Shown one piece after another: positions 6,761 through 8,535 of a stretch of DNA of 8,535 nucleotides; the first letter of the stretch is position 1; each line of letters starts with the position of its first letter. Source of the DNA: JAFGKM01 sp964413825 (GTDB lineage: Bacteria; Ratteibacteria; UBA8468; B48-G9; JAFGKM01); contig CAYPTS010000075.1 of NCBI GenBank assembly GCA_964413825.1, positions 1 through 8,535 of the forward strand, read 5' to 3'. The position numbers and the translations under genes are program-made. Below the pieces are notes generated by a model. It was given only the letters and a program-made list of their open reading frames with translations, did no database searches and was not told the DNA's origin.

Positions 6761-7174
6761 ATGGGCAGGCAGATTTCAATATTCATGGAGAACAAGCCCG
6801 GCAAGGTAAACAGGATAACCGGGATTCTGGAGAAATCTAAGATAAACCTGAAAGCAATGACGATAGCCGACAGCGGAACGTTCGGCATAATCAGAATTAT
6901 CACCGACAATAATAAAAAAGCGTTTGACGTTCTGCAGAAGGAAAAACTGCTTGTTTCTTTCCAGGAAGTCGTGGTTGTCGAGATACCTGACAAGGTTGGG
7001 GCATTTCACCGGGTTGCGAAGATTCTTGAAGACGGCAGGGTCAACATAGAGGATGCTTACGGGTTTATCATGGATGAAGGAATAAAGGCGGCACTTATCC
7101 TTAAGGTTGCGGATACGGCAAAGGTTGAAAAGATTTTGAAGAAGAACGGATACGATATTGTTGAAGATTTTTAA
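6761..7174 (+). CDS. Tandem ACT-domain protein (ACT 2)
   Basis: This 137-aa protein has two ACT domains (about 3-67 and 70-135) and is a paralogue of ACT 1. Ligand-loop motifs are FMENKPGKV (8-16) and IPDKVGAFHRV (75-85); conserved stretches shared with ACT 1 include the segment after helix 1 (INLKAMTIAD against INIRALSLAD). Its ATG follows the ligase 2 stop directly, with AGGAGG (6749-6754) inside the ligase gene, so expression is tightly coupled. The probable role is an amino-acid- or acid-responsive partner of ligase 2, by position and by repetition of the pair. Its second domain lacks the P-G-G-L of ACT 1 (here DKVGAF), so the two proteins may bind different ligands. Confidence 0.9.
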   Translation: MGRQISIFMENKPGKVNRITGILEKSKINLKAMTIADSGTFGIIRIITDNNKKAFDVLQKEKLLVSFQEVVVVEIPDKVGAFHRVAKILEDGRVNIEDAYGFIMDEGIKAALILKVADTAKVEKILKKNGYDIVEDF

Positions 7175-7175
7175 A

Positions 7176-7183
7176 AAGGAGGA
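7176..7183 (+). promoter_or_regulatory. Ribosome binding site that sets the porin start
   Basis: AAGGAGGA lies 4 nt before ATG 7188 and immediately after the ACT 2 stop. It selects the ATG that begins a signal peptide over an in-frame ATG at 7158 inside ACT 2, which would add ten residues, several charged, in front of the signal. Confidence 0.85.
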
Positions 7184-7187
7184 AGCA

Positions 7188-8483
7188 ATGAGAAGGATAG
7201 TTCTGGCGCTGGTGTTGATGGGATTTGCGGTATCGTCATTTGCAGAAGGGATTTTTGACTACGGGCTGTATCTCAGGCTGAGGCAGGAGTATATCAAAAA
7301 CGCCCTTAATTTCAGCGACGATGTCGGCGACGACAATTATTTCAGGATTAAGACCGGAATATGGGGCAGGTGGAATTTTTCGGAAGATGTAAATCTGTTT
7401 GTGAAACTGATGACAGAACCGAAGATTGCGATAGATACGGAAGGGGTGCTTCTTTCGAAGGGGAGGGACATATGGGATGACGAGATATACGTTGACAATC
7501 TGTATCTCGACATAAAGAATTTCTTCGGCATGCCGGTCGACCTGCGGTTGGGAAGGCAGGATTTTCTCATGACGCACGGCGAAGGGTTCGTAATAATGGA
7601 CGGTACCCCGTATGACGGTTCAAGGTCTTTTTACTTCAATGCCGCAAAGGCGACCGTAAAGTTCGGAGAAAAAAATTCCCTGGACGTTATATATGCCAAA
7701 AATCCTTCAGAAGACGAGTACATGCCCGTTGTGAACTGGCAGGACAGGCAGATAGTCCGGAGCGATGAAGAGGCATTTATTGTTTACGGCAGGTTCAAGG
7801 CGGGCGAAAAGGTTTCGCTGGAACCGTATTACATACGCAAATTTGAGGATGAGTCCACTGCACCCGTCACCCGCAAACTTACGCTCAATACCGTTGGTAA
7901 CAGAGCAGTTTTTGATTCCGACCCGTGGCGTCTGCGCGGCGAACTTGCATACCAGTTCGGTGAATACAAGGACAAAAGCGACAGGGAAGGATGGGGCGGA
8001 TACGTTTTTCTGACAAGATTTTTCAAGGAAGCGAAGTGCTCTCCGTCTATGGAGGTCGGGTATGCATACCTTTCGGGAGAAAGCGACCCGTCCGCCGGAG
8101 ACGACAGCGGTTGGAACCCTGTATTTTCCAAGTGGCCGTGGGTGAGCGAACTGTACCTTTTCGGTTATGCCATAGAAAGAGGCGAGCCGGCATACTGGAC
8201 CAACCTGCAGTTGTGGAGGGCGAAATTCGATATGAAGATGACCGAGAAAACGGGACTGTCGCTGGCTTATAACTATCTCATGGCAAACGAGGCCCAGGCA
8301 GGGGCGTTTTTCGGGACAGGCGACGAAAGAGGACATCTCGGGCATATTATACTCACGCACAAGTTCAACAAGAATATTGACGGGCACCTGCACTTTGAGT
8401 ATTTCAAACCGGGGGATTTTTATGCGGCAGGCAATAGGGATGACGCTATTTTCTTCAGGTGGCAGTTGCAGATGCAGTTCTGA
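7188..8483 (+). CDS. Alginate-export-like outer-membrane porin
   Basis: This is a 431-aa outer-membrane beta-barrel. A signal peptide is clear: MRRIVLALVLMGFAVSSFA, with cleavage probably before E20. The mature part has many alternating aromatic/polar strands and ends in QMQF, with the terminal Phe typical of BAM substrates. Residues 122-154 contain GRQDFLMTHGEGF and DGTPYDGSRSFYF, the most recognisable part of the alginate-export (AlgE-like) barrel family. In many bacteria such porins are not tied to alginate but to uptake of small acids or hydrocarbons. As the last gene of a symporter and CoA-ligase operon, it most likely admits the same substrate through the outer membrane (inference). It is of normal length with no frameshift. 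Confidence 0.87.
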   Translation: MRRIVLALVLMGFAVSSFAEGIFDYGLYLRLRQEYIKNALNFSDDVGDDNYFRIKTGIWGRWNFSEDVNLFVKLMTEPKIAIDTEGVLLSKGRDIWDDEIYVDNLYLDIKNFFGMPVDLRLGRQDFLMTHGEGFVIMDGTPYDGSRSFYFNAAKATVKFGEKNSLDVIYAKNPSEDEYMPVVNWQDRQIVRSDEEAFIVYGRFKAGEKVSLEPYYIRKFEDESTAPVTRKLTLNTVGNRAVFDSDPWRLRGELAYQFGEYKDKSDREGWGGYVFLTRFFKEAKCSPSMEVGYAYLSGESDPSAGDDSGWNPVFSKWPWVSELYLFGYAIERGEPAYWTNLQLWRAKFDMKMTEKTGLSLAYNYLMANEAQAGAFFGTGDERGHLGHIILTHKFNKNIDGHLHFEYFKPGDFYAAGNRDDAIFFRWQLQMQF

Positions 8484-8497
8484 TAGCGAACAGGTTT

Positions 8498-8520
8498 CGT
8501 TCCATGCCGGGGATGGAACG
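8498..8520. other. Hairpin downstream of the porin
   Basis: A perfect 8-bp inverted repeat, cgttccat (8498-8505) and atggaacg (8513-8520), has a 7-nt loop and begins 14 nt after the porin stop. It is followed by a run of G, not T, so it is not a standard intrinsic terminator. It may protect the 3' end of the mRNA, mark a Rho-dependent stop, or begin another repeat cut by the window edge. The rest of 8484-8535 shows nothing else. Confidence 0.5.
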
Positions 8521-8535
8521 GGGGGGTGAGGGATA

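Noticed and set aside
7158..7187. Upstream ATG 7158 for the porin
   Set aside because: It would place charged residues ahead of the signal peptide and lacks a ribosome site; AAGGAGGA points to ATG 7188.
7707..8393. Long minus-strand ORF (228 aa) opposite the porin
   Set aside because: It is antisense to a well-supported barrel gene, and no start signal or family features are visible.
8498..8526. Rho-independent terminator after the porin
   Set aside because: The hairpin is followed by G residues and no T tract, so it is kept only as an unexplained hairpin.

Overview
The window looks like part of a Gram-negative bacterial genome. A signal-peptide-bearing outer-membrane beta-barrel protein is encoded here, Shine-Dalgarno sites are strong, and base composition is near 50% G+C by eye. 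Two copies of a dispersed palindromic repeat with the core tgtcattgcgA...TcgcaatgacA are present. The gene set (PaaK-type CoA ligases with tandem-ACT proteins, sodium/solute symporters and an alginate-export-like porin) fits an anaerobic or syntrophic lineage such as Desulfobacterota, Nitrospirota or Elusimicrobiota, but I cannot place the genus from sequence alone.

Layout: bases 1-320 hold no gene. They contain a MITE-like element (51-211) flanked by a 6-bp direct duplication, a pair of 12-bp direct repeats, and a plausible sigma-70 promoter. From 321 to 8483 every gene is on the + strand and tightly packed: PaaK-family ligase 1, tandem-ACT protein 1, a 33-aa one-helix membrane peptide, sodium/solute symporter 1, a 32-aa one-helix membrane peptide, sodium/solute symporter 2, PaaK-family ligase 2, tandem-ACT protein 2, and an alginate-export-like outer-membrane porin. 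The only sizeable gap, 130 bp between ligase 1 and ACT 1, is mostly a second copy of the palindromic repeat that appears to have inserted into the operon. A hairpin follows the porin.

Working model (inference): the porin passes an organic acid through the outer membrane, the two Na+-coupled symporters move it across the inner membrane, and the two ligases trap it as a CoA thioester using ATP. PaaK ligases typically act on phenylacetate or related aryl acids. The tandem-ACT proteins may sense an amino acid or the acid itself and tune the ligases. The order is nearly symmetric: ligase-ACT, (small peptide-symporter) twice, ligase-ACT. The two ligases are clear but divergent paralogues, as are the two ACT proteins.

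The least described parts are the two tiny membrane peptides, each directly upstream of a symporter gene and joined to symporter 1 by 8-nt overlaps, and the mobile-repeat footprints in the promoter region and inside the operon.
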